From the NCBI RefSeq assembly GCF_008711525.1, contig NZ_VXKS01000001.1:62001-126000 (forward strand): a stretch of 64,000 nucleotides of DNA, read 5' to 3'. Of this stretch, positions 1 to 8,444 are shown one piece after another. The stretch comes from Cysteiniphilum sp. JM-1. GTDB taxonomy: Bacteria > Pseudomonadota > Gammaproteobacteria > Francisellales > Francisellaceae. The notes beneath the pieces are model-generated. The model saw only the letters and a program-made list of their open reading frames with translations, did no database searches and was not told the DNA's origin. Made by a program: the position numbers and the translations under genes. How positions within the stretch are numbered: position 1 is the first letter of the stretch; the number at the start of each line of letters is the position of its first letter.

Positions 1-1
1 A

Positions 2-121
2 AAAAGAATAGTTACTCATAAAGTGCACCCAGATATATTAAGACGTAATCCTAGCCTTCGTGGTTATAGCGCAGTCTATTTTAACTTATTAACTTTAGGT
101 TTTCAAAAACTAGCTGTTTAA
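2..121 (+). CDS. C-terminal end of an unrecognised protein (5' end outside window)
   Basis: An open frame runs from the window edge to a TAA at 119-121 and encodes 39 residues ending GFQKLAV. It has no stop at its 5' side, so it is probably the tail of a gene that starts before the window. The residues read like ordinary protein sequence, but I recognise no family. It could also be chance open sequence, since only 120 bases are visible. Confidence 0.45.
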   Translation, partial: KRIVTHKVHPDILRRNPSLRGYSAVYFNLLTLGFQKLAV

Positions 122-189
122 AGTTTTACACATAAGGCAATGCTTTTTTATAGGGTTCAATATTTAATAAATACCATAGGAATATATAA

Positions 190-1074
190 ATGAGTAAAGT
201 AATTAAAATCATTTTGATTTTGACTATTATTTTTATACGTAGCAATTCTTTTGCTGGAAGTGATCCTGATTTCAATGCAGTTAAGGGAAACGCTAAAAAG
301 CCAACTTATTTTGTTAGTCATAATATCAAAGGCCTAATCTCCTCTTTTTTAGCGCCCACCTCTGAAGAGATCAAAAATTATTCTTGTTGTGTGGCTTCTG
401 AAAGTTATGCATTAAAAAGTATATCTATTGCTCCTGATGGAGTGATAACAGTTAGATATACGCATTACCTTGATGGTAATGACCACGTATATGAAACCAA
501 TATATTATCGCTTGATAGTTTAATAGAAAACATTAACTTAGGTTATGTTGTTTATGTTGATTCAGTTGAAGAGCTAGATTTTTTCTATGCTAAGGAAAGA
601 GTCGAGCACAATTTTTTTAGAATCGCAATTAAAAATAAATGCAAAAATCTAAAGAAATTAATATTTCCGCTCAAATGGAGGGGTTATAGTAGTAAGACTT
701 ACAAAAAAGCTCTTGATTCCATTATGAGTAATCGATCTGTAGAAGAACTAAGGCTTCCTCTGATAAGTTATGATTTTTACAGTTATTTTGAGGAAAAAGC
801 AGTGGGTAGATTAACAAATTTAAAGCATCTAGATATTTCTTTTGCCAAAAATTATCATGATGATTTTGATTTCACCTTAATGTTAAACAAGTTGAATATA
901 AAAAGCATTACTATAGGTGGTAATAGCTTGAGTTTTAATTTTTTAAGAGATTTAAATAAAGTAAAGAGCTTGGAGAAGATGATTTTGGTAGGAAATGTGT
1001 CCAAAGAGGATGAAAAATTTATTGAAGATAATCTGACTCCATTAGGTATAAAGGTTGTGGTGATCGATAGATAA
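190..1074 (+). CDS. Secreted protein with leucine-rich-repeat-like C-terminal half
   Basis: A 294-residue protein. It opens with a basic MSKVIK followed by a hydrophobic stretch and an SFAGS cleavage-like site, so it is probably exported by Sec. From about residue 155 the sequence repeats a pattern of L/I-spaced strands (NLKKLIFP, SVEELRLP, NLKHLDIS, SLEKMILVGN) typical of irregular leucine-rich repeats. Such repeats usually bind other proteins. I recognise no catalytic motif or named family. AGGA nine bases before the ATG supports this start. The gene is visibly richer in A+T than the housekeeping genes further along and sits beside an orphan regulator, which suggests horizontal acquisition. 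The function is unknown. Confidence 0.7.
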   Translation: MSKVIKIILILTIIFIRSNSFAGSDPDFNAVKGNAKKPTYFVSHNIKGLISSFLAPTSEEIKNYSCCVASESYALKSISIAPDGVITVRYTHYLDGNDHVYETNILSLDSLIENINLGYVVYVDSVEELDFFYAKERVEHNFFRIAIKNKCKNLKKLIFPLKWRGYSSKTYKKALDSIMSNRSVEELRLPLISYDFYSYFEEKAVGRLTNLKHLDISFAKNYHDDFDFTLMLNKLNIKSITIGGNSLSFNFLRDLNKVKSLEKMILVGNVSKEDEKFIEDNLTPLGIKVVVIDR

Positions 1075-1250
1075 ATAAAGTGTCTCTATGCGGTTGAAGA
1101 CAGAGCACTGCGGGTGAATGAGATTACCGTATAACGAAGTTGGTTGGATGTAACAACTTTATCAAAACGTTTAAACTTTTATTACGTATTTTTAACAAGC
1201 GTATGAATAGACTCTACTTAGCGATATTAAAAATTGGTTGAGACGATATT

Positions 1251-1946
1251 ATGCGCATTTTTATAGAATCCAGAAATTTGCTTTTAAAAGAGCAGTTAAA
1301 GACTCTGTTTTTGAGAAAGAAACCATCGGTAACAATTAATTTCAACGATGAATATATAGACGAAGCTGACGTCTGCATAATCGACCATACTTTAAACGCT
1401 TCAAGCAAAAGTAGTTTAGAGTTAATGAATAGTCTCTCAAAAGTTATTTTATTGCTTCCACCTAATTATCAAAAGCAAAATTTATATAAGTATTATCATC
1501 GTGGACTTTTATGCTCTTTAGATGCCCCTGTGCCATTAGATATTTTGGTTGGAGTATCCTTTAATCTATATGCTAAGCAAACAAATTTTGTCACTATTGA
1601 TCTTTACAGCCAAAAGGAAAAATATTCTTATAGATTCGATGATTTTATTTTAAAAAATGTCCCAATGACATTGATGCAGGTTGGATCGACAGAAATATTA
1701 GAAATTAGTTATACAGAGCACAAAACCTTAGAAATACTACTTGAAAATCCCTTTCAAGTAGTCCCCAGAGGTCAAATATTTGAAAGAATTAATCAATTCA
1801 GATCTTTTGAAAGCGATCGAATAGTTGATATTACAATACATAAACTTAGAAATATTTTCAAAAGAAATAACAAAGGTAAGTTAATCAAAAGCATATATGG
1901 CGTTGGCTATATGTTACAAAGCCATACAAAGCTAACAAAGGAGTAG
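1251..1946 (+). CDS. Orphan OmpR/PhoB-type response regulator with degenerate receiver
   Basis: 231 residues. The C-terminal third is a clear winged-helix DNA-binding domain of the OmpR/PhoB family (VVPRGQIFERI, RIVDITIHKLRNIF, IYGVGYMLQ). The N-terminal part has the outline of a receiver domain. Asp45 in CIIDHTL falls where the phosphoacceptor should be. The acidic pair near the N-terminus is missing, and so is the conserved Lys before the last helix: the expected K-P is replaced by CSLDAPVP. It is therefore probably an atypical regulator that does not depend on normal phosphorylation. No histidine kinase is adjacent. The coding sequence is as A+T-rich as the preceding LRR-like gene, and the two may have arrived together. 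Confidence 0.8.
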   Translation: MRIFIESRNLLLKEQLKTLFLRKKPSVTINFNDEYIDEADVCIIDHTLNASSKSSLELMNSLSKVILLLPPNYQKQNLYKYYHRGLLCSLDAPVPLDILVGVSFNLYAKQTNFVTIDLYSQKEKYSYRFDDFILKNVPMTLMQVGSTEILEISYTEHKTLEILLENPFQVVPRGQIFERINQFRSFESDRIVDITIHKLRNIFKRNNKGKLIKSIYGVGYMLQSHTKLTKE

Positions 1947-1956
1947 TAAACTACCC

Positions 1957-2631
1957 CTAAACACGTTTTTCTAAAAACTCTCCTTTCAGGAAAGACGGTA
2001 CATCTTGCACAAAATAATCAATCTCAGGGTGTGCAATAAAACGCGCATGCGCCATGTCATCAGCATTAACAAGCACTGTTGCCATCCCCATCTGCTTAGC
2101 TGGGATTAAGTTATGCGATGAATCCTCAAAAAATACTGCTTTTTTAGGGTCTATATTCAAACGCTCAAAGCAAAATTGATACGCTTTAGGGTCTGGCTTA
2201 GGCACGAGTCCCGTGCACTCTAATGTGACAACATCTTCAATCAATTGATTAAGGGATAATTTCGACATCACCCGATCCGCATGATAAAGCGAACCATTCG
2301 TGAAAATAGATAAGTGTTTACCTTTTGATTTCAAATCATTCAACATGCCTAAAAGTTCATCATCCAAATGCAAACGCTCCAATGGCACATTATCAATCAC
2401 TGCCAAAAATTCATAGGGATCGATTGCATGGTGATGCATTAAACCATGCATTGTCGTGCCAAAGCTGTGATAATATTCTTCACGCAAAAAGTCGGCTTCT
2501 TTGCGGGTTACTTTTAATTTCTCAACAATAAAGTCCGACATGTTGCGTAATTGCAAATCAAAAAATGCCGAGCTTGCTGAATAAAGCGTGTTGTCTAAGT
2601 CAAAAACAAAATGTTTAAAATCTAAATGCAT
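1957..2631 (-). CDS. HAD-superfamily pyrimidine 5'-nucleotidase
   Basis: 224 residues. HAD motif I is FDLDNTLY at the N-terminus, motif II is the IFTNGS region, and motifs III/IV are KPDPKAY and FFEDSSHNL. The cap and length fit the pyrimidine 5'-nucleotidase subgroup (Sdt1/PpnN-like, TIGR01993), which removes phosphate from UMP or CMP in the cytoplasm. The gene converges with the orphan regulator, with only 10 bases between their ends. It appears to be transcribed alone. The superfamily is certain; the substrate is inferred from subfamily resemblance. Confidence 0.8.
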   Translation of the reverse strand: MHLDFKHFVFDLDNTLYSASSAFFDLQLRNMSDFIVEKLKVTRKEADFLREEYYHSFGTTMHGLMHHHAIDPYEFLAVIDNVPLERLHLDDELLGMLNDLKSKGKHLSIFTNGSLYHADRVMSKLSLNQLIEDVVTLECTGLVPKPDPKAYQFCFERLNIDPKKAVFFEDSSHNLIPAKQMGMATVLVNADDMAHARFIAHPEIDYFVQDVPSFLKGEFLEKRV

Positions 2632-2779
2632 AAGATGTTGTAGCTATTTCCTATGGTGTCAGCTTATACCAGTTGCCAAGCATTTGACAGTGTTTCTTTG
2701 CTTAAGAACTTATCGATAATTGATAATCAAAGTAAACTAGAAAAATCATTTACATTCAATACACTCTGACACGAACAAA

Positions 2780-3283
2780 CTATCCAAGCATTCCTTTAAT
2801 CGTATCCATTGTGATAAAAAGTTGATTATCCCTCAATGCTAAAAACCCATAGCGTTTATAAAAACACTCTGCCGTTTGATCTTTTGCATCAACTATTACT
2901 GCCATGGATCCTATAACAGCGCTATTGTCATAAGCACGAGTTAGAGCATCAATCAAAAGCAGCTCACCATACCCTTTGCCTTTTGCTTCATTTTGAACTG
3001 CTAATCGACCTAATAGTGTTGCCGGCAAGTATGGATATTTTGGCAGCTTCTTCGCCATTTCATCATTTATACTGGATAACTGATCCACATGAATAATGGT
3101 TGATGAAAGCGTATAGAATCCTATTAAAGAAGAATTATCTTGCAAGATATACGTTGCACAAACGTGTCTTTTCATATCTTGTTTAGCTTGCTTAAGTATG
3201 TAGTTGTTTAATTCCACATAACCACAATCAAATGTAATGCCAGACATTTTTTGTTTTGTTAACAACTCAATCTTTACTGCCAT
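2780..3283 (-). CDS. GNAT acetyltransferase toxin (TacT-like)
   Basis: 167 residues forming one GNAT acetyltransferase domain. The acetyl-CoA loop is seen at LAVQNEAKGKGYGE and the family's C-terminal YKRYGF contains the tyrosine used as general acid. Toxins of this group (TacT, AtaT, ItaT) acetylate the amino group of charged tRNAs and stop translation. The gene follows a DUF1778 antitoxin by 11 bases, the usual order for this type II module. The loop has Glu where many relatives have Gln or Arg, so acetyl-CoA binding may be slightly altered. The start codon follows directly from the antitoxin spacing. Confidence 0.88.
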   Translation of the reverse strand: MAVKIELLTKQKMSGITFDCGYVELNNYILKQAKQDMKRHVCATYILQDNSSLIGFYTLSSTIIHVDQLSSINDEMAKKLPKYPYLPATLLGRLAVQNEAKGKGYGELLLIDALTRAYDNSAVIGSMAVIVDAKDQTAECFYKRYGFLALRDNQLFITMDTIKGMLG

Positions 3284-3294
3284 TAATCACCCTG

Positions 3295-3561
3295 CTAAGA
3301 CATAGTTTTCTTATATGTTTGATATGCTTTTTTCAATGCATCATTCGCTTTGGGTGGATTTTCTAATGCCGCAAAAAAATTTTCTTGTTGTGACAAACTT
3401 AGCTTAATCAAGTTTTGCTCGGTCGTAACCTTCTTAGCAAAGCTCATCATGGCTCGCACACCAAATTCAGTTAACGACACACCCATTAATTGAGCTGCTC
3501 TCTCAAAAATAGCCTTGCTATCATCTGTCACTTTAAACTCTATTCGTGCTGATTTACTCAC
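3295..3561 (-). CDS. DUF1778 ribbon-helix-helix antitoxin (TacA-like)
   Basis: 88 residues. The N-terminus (SARIEFKVTDDSKAIFERAAQLMGVSLTEF) is a ribbon-helix-helix DNA-binding fold. The C-terminus (FFAALENPPKAND) is the toxin-wrapping tail of DUF1778 antitoxins; FxxLLxxPPxPN-type tails are diagnostic. It should neutralise the downstream GNAT toxin and repress the shared promoter. A perfect inverted repeat overlaps the likely -10 box just upstream, which supports autoregulation. Confidence 0.9.
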   Translation of the reverse strand: MSKSARIEFKVTDDSKAIFERAAQLMGVSLTEFGVRAMMSFAKKVTTEQNLIKLSLSQQENFFAALENPPKANDALKKAYQTYKKTMS

Positions 3562-3572
3562 AATATCGCCTC

Positions 3573-3591
3573 ATCCGTAAATTATACGGAT
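3573..3591 (-). promoter_or_regulatory. Operator-like inverted repeat over the -10 box of the first TacAT pair
   Basis: The palindrome ATCCGTA-5 bases-TACGGAT is perfect. On the minus strand it contains TATAAT, which would be the -10 hexamer, 12 bases before the antitoxin gene. Ribbon-helix-helix antitoxins of this family bind such palindromes to repress their own operon. No good -35 box is visible at the standard distance. Confidence 0.6.
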
Positions 3592-3674
3592 ATTTTAGTT
3601 TCCAAAACCTAATTAGTCAATATTGTGACCAACACCAATAACACTTACTTTCATAACAGTCCTGACTATAACCA

Positions 3675-3826
3675 TATTGCTGCCCACCTTGATTGTGTAA
3701 GCGTTGGCTGAGCGTAAGTCGAAGCCTCTATGAAGGATGATTTTCCAAGCTGCCCACTTTGACTGATGCTCAGTGCACCGCTTCGACTTACGCTCAGGGT
3801 ACGGTGAGCACTTGTCGGTGAATATT
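3675..3826. repeat. Dispersed repeat, copy 1 (two opposed palindromic arms)
   Basis: The intergenic stretch between the TacAT pair and the carbonic-anhydrase-like gene holds no gene but a repeat of about 150 bases. It contains GGCTGAGCGTAAGTCGAAGC near its left and CTTCGACTTACGCTCAGGG near its right, which pair with each other as arms of a large hairpin. A nearly identical inverted copy lies at 47311-47436 and a shorter derivative at 54743-54811. The design is like REP/BIME elements. No transposase gene for it is present in the window. Confidence 0.75.
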
Positions 3827-3976
3827 TAGTATTCTTTTAACCTTTTTTATCCTACCTTAGTTTTTAACTTCTGCTACAAGCCATTTGGTGTCTAGTTGCA
3901 AAGCAAGAAACTCTGGAAAATGGTTTGTGTTGGGTATATATTGCCTTTTATCATGCAAAAACAAAAGACTATTACC

Positions 3977-4516
3977 ATGCCCGTTCGTTCATTCAATGGC
4001 AAAACACCAAGTATTGCTACAGATGCATTTATTGACCCAATGGCAACCGTCACCGGAGATGTTTCTATTGGCAAGATGAGCTCTGTGTGGCCTCACGTCA
4101 GCATTCGCGGTGACCTTCTCAATATCACTATTGGCTATAAAACCAATATCCAAGACAACTCGATTTTGCATACCACACAATTTCTTGACAACCCCGGCAC
4201 GGGTTACGATACACGCATAGGTGACGAGGTCACCATTGGTCATAGTGCGGTTATCCATGGCTGCCATATCGGCAATCGCGTTTTAATTGGCATGGGCGCT
4301 ATTATTTTAGATGGTGCGATTATCGAAGATGATGTCATTATTGGCGCGGGCTCACTGGTGCCACCAGGCAAAAGCCTTGAATCTGGATTTTTATATATTG
4401 GCTCACCGGTTTCTCAATCTCGCCCATTAAAAGACAGTGAAAAAGCTTATATTAAAGCCAATGCCCAAAACTATGCTGAAGTCATGCAAATACATAAAAA
4501 AGAGCTTGGGGTCTAA
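3977..4516 (+). CDS. Gamma-class carbonic anhydrase-like hexapeptide-repeat protein (YrdA family)
   Basis: 179 residues of left-handed beta-helix made of hexapeptide repeats (VTGDVSIGKMSSVWP, NIQDNSILHTT, EVTIGHSAVIHGCHIGNRVLIGMGAII). The histidines of GHSAVIHGC and the HTT site match the trimeric zinc site of YrdA/CaiE/gamma-carbonic anhydrase proteins. The ATG at 3977 gives the usual N-terminus MPVRSFNGK. An in-frame ATG at 3896 would add 27 residues unlike the family, and neither start has a strong ribosome site. The physiological substrate of YrdA proteins is not established; weak carbonic anhydrase activity is possible. Confidence 0.85.
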   Translation: MPVRSFNGKTPSIATDAFIDPMATVTGDVSIGKMSSVWPHVSIRGDLLNITIGYKTNIQDNSILHTTQFLDNPGTGYDTRIGDEVTIGHSAVIHGCHIGNRVLIGMGAIILDGAIIEDDVIIGAGSLVPPGKSLESGFLYIGSPVSQSRPLKDSEKAYIKANAQNYAEVMQIHKKELGV

Positions 4517-4521
4517 AGCCC

Positions 4522-5166
4522 ATGTTTAAAAAACATATTACCCCTACCATCGCTTTATATTCTTTGATTACCTTCTTTCTTTTATTAATAACAGGTTGCA
4601 CCACAATAAGCACACCTAAAACACCGCTTATGCCAACGACCTCACCACAAACACAGTGGCAGAGTTATCAAAAAAACCTACAAAAACTAACCCAATGGCA
4701 AGCATCTGGGGTGATTGGCATTATCATCAATCACAAAGGCGAATCTGCTAATTTCATCTGGAAACAGAACAAACAAGATTTCTGGATTCAGATTTATGGA
4801 CCATTAGGTATAGGTGCTACGACTTTCGCAGGTGACAATCATCAAGTAAAACTTAAGCGTAGTGATGGTGAAGTGATTAAATCACAAAGCCTTGAAGAGC
4901 TTATGCAATCACAACTTGGCTGGAGTCTACCGATTAAAGGCTTATATTATTGGGCGCGTGGCTTATATATACCACAAGTGCCTTATAACAAAACGCTTAA
5001 CAACTTTGGTTTAGTGCAAAATCTTAAACAGCAAGGTTGGCAAATCCAATATAAAGACTATATGCTGTATGACACGCAATATCCACTTGCTGAAAAAATT
5101 ATATTTCGTTATGGTGACGATTTAAAAATTACCCTAGTGATTAAATCATGGCTTTTAAACCCGTAA
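4522..5166 (+). CDS. lolB: Outer-membrane lipoprotein receptor LolB
   Basis: 214 residues with a lipoprotein signal ending LLLITGC, a good lipobox with Cys at about residue 26. The mature part matches LolB (LQKLTQWQASGVIGII, FIWKQNKQDFWIQIYGPLGIGA, the SLPIKGLYYWARG segment). LolB sits on the inner face of the outer membrane, takes lipoproteins from LolA and inserts them. The neighbourhood lolB-ispE is the classical gammaproteobacterial arrangement. Its 3' end overlaps the ispE start by 19 bases, so the two are translationally coupled. Confidence 0.92.
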   Translation: MFKKHITPTIALYSLITFFLLLITGCTTISTPKTPLMPTTSPQTQWQSYQKNLQKLTQWQASGVIGIIINHKGESANFIWKQNKQDFWIQIYGPLGIGATTFAGDNHQVKLKRSDGEVIKSQSLEELMQSQLGWSLPIKGLYYWARGLYIPQVPYNKTLNNFGLVQNLKQQGWQIQYKDYMLYDTQYPLAEKIIFRYGDDLKITLVIKSWLLNP

Positions 5167-5984
5167 CTTATCCCTCTTATGCCAAGATCAACCTTTTTCT
5201 GCATATCACAAGCAAACGCGATGATGGCTATCATAATCTGCAAACTTGGTTTCAGTTTGTTGATCTTAAAGATTTTCTACATTTTTCATTTACAGAAGAT
5301 CATCAAATCAGCCTGTCTAGTAACATTAACATTAGCCAAAAAGAAGATAACCTAATCTACAAAGCAGCACTCGCTTTAAAGCCTTTTGCTAAAGCGCATA
5401 CTGGCATTGATATTCATATTGATAAAAATATTCCAATGGGGGCGGGTCTAGGTGGCGGCAGTAGCAATGCAGCAACCACGCTAATTGCCCTTAACACATT
5501 ATGGCAGTGTCATCTTTCTAATAAGCAGTTACATAAGATTGGTCGAAATCTTGGTGCCGATGTGCCGATATTTTTACTACAACAAGCATCTTGGGCAGAG
5601 GGAATTGGTGAGATACTAACGCCTAAAGCTTATATCGAACAATATGCACTGATTATTAAGCCAGACTTTCATGCCAGCACTCAGGAATTATTTAGCCATC
5701 CCTTATTAAAGAAGAACAGAGCGCTATTAAATCATCGAGAAATCACTAACCCACTAGTGCATGACAATGTCTTTCTTGAAGTCATTCAAAAGCTTTACCC
5801 AAAGGTATGGCAAAATTTACAAAAACTACCCAATGCACAAGCGCTAAGATTAACTGGATCAGGTGCGTGCTTTTACCTCCTTAGCACGGATTACAATCAG
5901 CTTTTACAAAATCAGAAAAAGTTAGAAAAAGATGTTGACAGTTGGATAGTGAAAACATTAAACTTTGCACCTGTCGAACGATGA
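5148..5984 (+). CDS. ispE: 4-diphosphocytidyl-2-C-methyl-D-erythritol kinase
   Basis: 278 residues of the GHMP kinase family. The N-terminal SYAKINLFLHITSKRDDGYH and the ATP loop PMGAGLGGGSSNAATTL are diagnostic for IspE. LTGSGACFYLL is the third GHMP motif. It phosphorylates CDP-methylerythritol in the non-mevalonate isoprenoid pathway. The start lies inside lolB. tRNA-Gln follows 35 bases after the stop, and in many gammaproteobacteria prs would come next; here it does not. Confidence 0.95.
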   Translation: MAFKPVTYPSYAKINLFLHITSKRDDGYHNLQTWFQFVDLKDFLHFSFTEDHQISLSSNINISQKEDNLIYKAALALKPFAKAHTGIDIHIDKNIPMGAGLGGGSSNAATTLIALNTLWQCHLSNKQLHKIGRNLGADVPIFLLQQASWAEGIGEILTPKAYIEQYALIIKPDFHASTQELFSHPLLKKNRALLNHREITNPLVHDNVFLEVIQKLYPKVWQNLQKLPNAQALRLTGSGACFYLLSTDYNQLLQNQKKLEKDVDSWIVKTLNFAPVER

Positions 5985-6019
5985 CAACCCCTTAGCTAAG
6001 CGGTTTTCACGATCAATAT

Positions 6020-6094
6020 TGGGCTGTCGCCAAGCGGTAAGGCAACGGGTTTTGATCCCGTCATACCCAGGTTCGAATCCTGGCAGCCCAGCCA
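6020..6094 (+). tRNA. tRNA-Gln (anticodon TTG)
   Basis: A 75-base cloverleaf with acceptor TGGGCTG pairing CAGCCCA, the glutamine-typical D arm (CGCCAAGCGGTAAGGC), anticodon loop TTTTGAT giving TTG, T arm GGTTCGAATCC and an encoded GCCA end. Position and sequence agree with the tRNA-Gln that usually follows ispE. Confidence 0.97.
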
Positions 6095-6173
6095 TAAAGC
6101 ATCATCGTTTTTTTTAAAAAATCCAATAAAAAACTTCAAGAATTATCCATTTTGCTTTATTGAAGCATTATTA

Positions 6174-6314
6174 TCATGCCTTTGATCTATTAAGCTCAAA
6201 CCCGTTAATGCTACGCATGTCTTGATCAAAGGAAATACCGATTTCATAGATAGGCAAATTGAGACTTAAAAATTTCTGCTTATAATCTCTATCGATGATC
6301 TGCTGCACAGCACG
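6174..6314 (-). pseudogene. Remnant of a PD-(D/E)XK nuclease/AAA-type protein C-terminus (DUF1703-like)
   Basis: After the murB stop, the same minus-strand frame continues for 46 codons (IIDRDYKQKF, LPIYEIGISFDQDMRSI) to a TGA at 6174-6176. The pattern of a K/D-x-Y-x-x-K-F stretch followed by PIYxIGIxFDxxxR matches the extreme C-terminus of AAA-ATPase-like proteins with a DUF1703 PD-(D/E)XK nuclease domain. No start codon or upstream domain remains. I read it as a deletion scar of a formerly complete accessory gene beside tRNA-Gln. The family call rests on a short match and is moderate. Confidence 0.5.
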
Positions 6315-7157
6315 TTAAACCAAGATCTGCTCTAACTCCAGCTGCACTTGATAATGCATTAATACTTCCTGTTTAATATGCTCGACCAATTGAAGTATCT
6401 GTTGTCCTGTGGCATTACCGGTGTTGATAATCACACCACCGTGCTTTGGTGATATCTGCGCGCCACCAATTTGGAAACCTTTTAGCCCAATTTTCTCAAC
6501 CATCTCGCCGACAGTAATATGATAGTTAGGACGCTTAAACACGCTTCCCGCACTTGGCTCACAAGGTAATTTTGCTTGACGCTGTGACAGGATATTATCC
6601 ATTTTATCTTTAATTTCTATCTGCGGTTTTAGCGATAAATCAAAACATGCCCCAAGAATAATCACGGATCTTGTTTTAAACATCGAATAGCGATAGCCGT
6701 AATCGATATTCGCTTTATCAATCCGCTGTTGTCTAAAGCTCTCACTATCCAAAACATCAACATAGCGCACATGATCATAAATTTCATCACCATAAGCACC
6801 AGTATTCATAATCATCGCCCCACCAATACTTGCCGGCACATCAAAAAATGTCTCAACACCACTTAAGCTATGATCATAGGCATATAGTGACAATTCTTTC
6901 AGTAACACCCCAGCTTCAGCATAAACACCGTCGCTCACGTGAGTGATCTTTTTAAACTGCTCCTTAATCACAATAAATGCAACATCGTCATACATGCTCT
7001 TAGTCAAAATGATATTACTGCCATTGCCCAAGATAATCACCTTTGTGTGGCGCTTGTATATTTCAATGATTTCATCTATCGATTGCGGAAAATACACATG
7101 CTTGGCAAAGCTCTCGATATGGTAAGTATTATAAGACTTTAACGAAAACATAATCAT
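6315..7157 (-). CDS. murB: UDP-N-acetylenolpyruvoylglucosamine reductase
   Basis: 280 residues. The FAD-binding segment is NGSNIIL followed by the GVETFFDVPASIGGAMIMNTGAYG block. YRYSMFK and the catalytic serine in PSAGSVFKRP complete the MurB active site. The enzyme uses NADPH to reduce the enolpyruvyl group to give UDP-MurNAc for peptidoglycan. Its start overlaps the end of murA by four bases (ATGA), so these two consecutive steps are co-translated. The length is near the short end of the family. Confidence 0.95.
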   Translation of the reverse strand: MIMFSLKSYNTYHIESFAKHVYFPQSIDEIIEIYKRHTKVIILGNGSNIILTKSMYDDVAFIVIKEQFKKITHVSDGVYAEAGVLLKELSLYAYDHSLSGVETFFDVPASIGGAMIMNTGAYGDEIYDHVRYVDVLDSESFRQQRIDKANIDYGYRYSMFKTRSVIILGACFDLSLKPQIEIKDKMDNILSQRQAKLPCEPSAGSVFKRPNYHITVGEMVEKIGLKGFQIGGAQISPKHGGVIINTGNATGQQILQLVEHIKQEVLMHYQVQLELEQILV

Positions 7158-8437
7158 TCTTCTTTATCAATGCTGATATGCATAAAGTGGGTGAGGTTCT
7201 CAAGTAGATTTTCATAGCCACGAAAAATCTGCTCAGCTGAAGTAATCGTACACACCTGATCGGATAACGATGCGCCCATCACGACTGCCATCCCAGCTCT
7301 TAAATCATAGCTTTTCATACTTGTGGCATGCAAAGGCCCAACAATACTGCCGAGCACTTTGATCTTATTGTCTTGGTAATCTATTGGAAAGTTCAGCTTT
7401 TTAAGCTCATCAACATACTTGGTGCGCTCAGGATAAACGGTATCAGCAATTTCAGATACACCATCAGCTTTAGCACACATCACCGCAAAAATTGGCTGTA
7501 AATCCGTTGGGAATTCCGGATAAGGCATTGCTATAATGTTCATCGGCATTAATACGCTTTTCTTACCATAAAAACAAATACGGCTATGCTCAGCATCAAA
7601 CTGCCATTTCGCCCCCATTTGTTTTAAAACATCCAGAGGTTTTGCAATATATTCTTTGGTATCAACCCCTTCAACGCAGACATTTAAACCATGCAAATAA
7701 GCTAAAGCCGCATAAGTCATCGTTTGGATACGATCGTACATTACACGGAAAGTCACACCAGAGAGCTTCTCGACACCATCAATCTGCATCATGCGTGCAC
7801 TGTGATCAATTTTGATCTTAGCACCGGCATAATTGAGAAAACTTGCAACTTCAATCACCTCCGGCTCTAAAGCAATGTTATTAAGCTTCACTTGAGCAGT
7901 TCCTGTTGCTGCGTATAGCATCAAGTTGATACTTGCGCCCACCGATGGATAACGCAATGTATGCTCAACCGATTTATCCGCTTGATGTTCAATCACAATA
8001 TGATATTCATCATGTGTGACCTTAGCTCCCAAGGCTTCAAAACCTAATAAGTGAATATCAAAGGGTCTTTGCTCGCTAAAAGAGCATCCGCCAGGATAGC
8101 CTATTTTTAACACACTGACCTTTTTAGCTAAAGCACCAAGCAGCATCAGTGAAGTCCGTGTGCGTCGCGTGTAATTACTGGAAAGCTCTATTTTGTTGAC
8201 TTTTTGCGGTGCAGAAATAGTCACCATACCATCTTGGCTATCAACTTTACCACCAATTGCCTGCAAGATATCACACACAGCATGATAATCACGCAAACTG
8301 GATGGCACATTATTAAACGTCGTTGCTTCTTCAGTCAATAAACTAGCAAACAGCAAGTGCAACAAAGCATTCTTAGCGCCTGATAATTTAATATTAACAT
8401 CCTGAAGATGGTGACGTTTACTGACTTTTAACTGCAT
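7154..8437 (-). CDS. murA: UDP-N-acetylglucosamine 1-carboxyvinyltransferase
   Basis: 427 residues of the EPSP synthase/MurA fold. LSGAKNALLHLLFASLL is the N-terminal substrate loop. The reactive cysteine that fosfomycin attacks is present in the GGCSFSEQRPFDIHL loop. EFPTDLQP and RIFENRF-like SAEQIFRGYENL motifs follow. It transfers enolpyruvate from PEP to UDP-GlcNAc. The gene precedes murB directly, giving both first steps of peptidoglycan synthesis in one unit with der. Confidence 0.93.
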   Translation of the reverse strand: MQLKVSKRHHLQDVNIKLSGAKNALLHLLFASLLTEEATTFNNVPSSLRDYHAVCDILQAIGGKVDSQDGMVTISAPQKVNKIELSSNYTRRTRTSLMLLGALAKKVSVLKIGYPGGCSFSEQRPFDIHLLGFEALGAKVTHDEYHIVIEHQADKSVEHTLRYPSVGASINLMLYAATGTAQVKLNNIALEPEVIEVASFLNYAGAKIKIDHSARMMQIDGVEKLSGVTFRVMYDRIQTMTYAALAYLHGLNVCVEGVDTKEYIAKPLDVLKQMGAKWQFDAEHSRICFYGKKSVLMPMNIIAMPYPEFPTDLQPIFAVMCAKADGVSEIADTVYPERTKYVDELKKLNFPIDYQDNKIKVLGSIVGPLHATSMKSYDLRAGMAVVMGASLSDQVCTITSAEQIFRGYENLLENLTHFMHISIDKEE

Positions 8438-8444
8438 AAAATGA

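Noticed and set aside
1075-1250. Small RNA gene between the LRR-like and regulator genes
   Set aside because: A single AAGTTG/CAACTT hairpin without a good T-run or promoter was all I could find; not enough to call.
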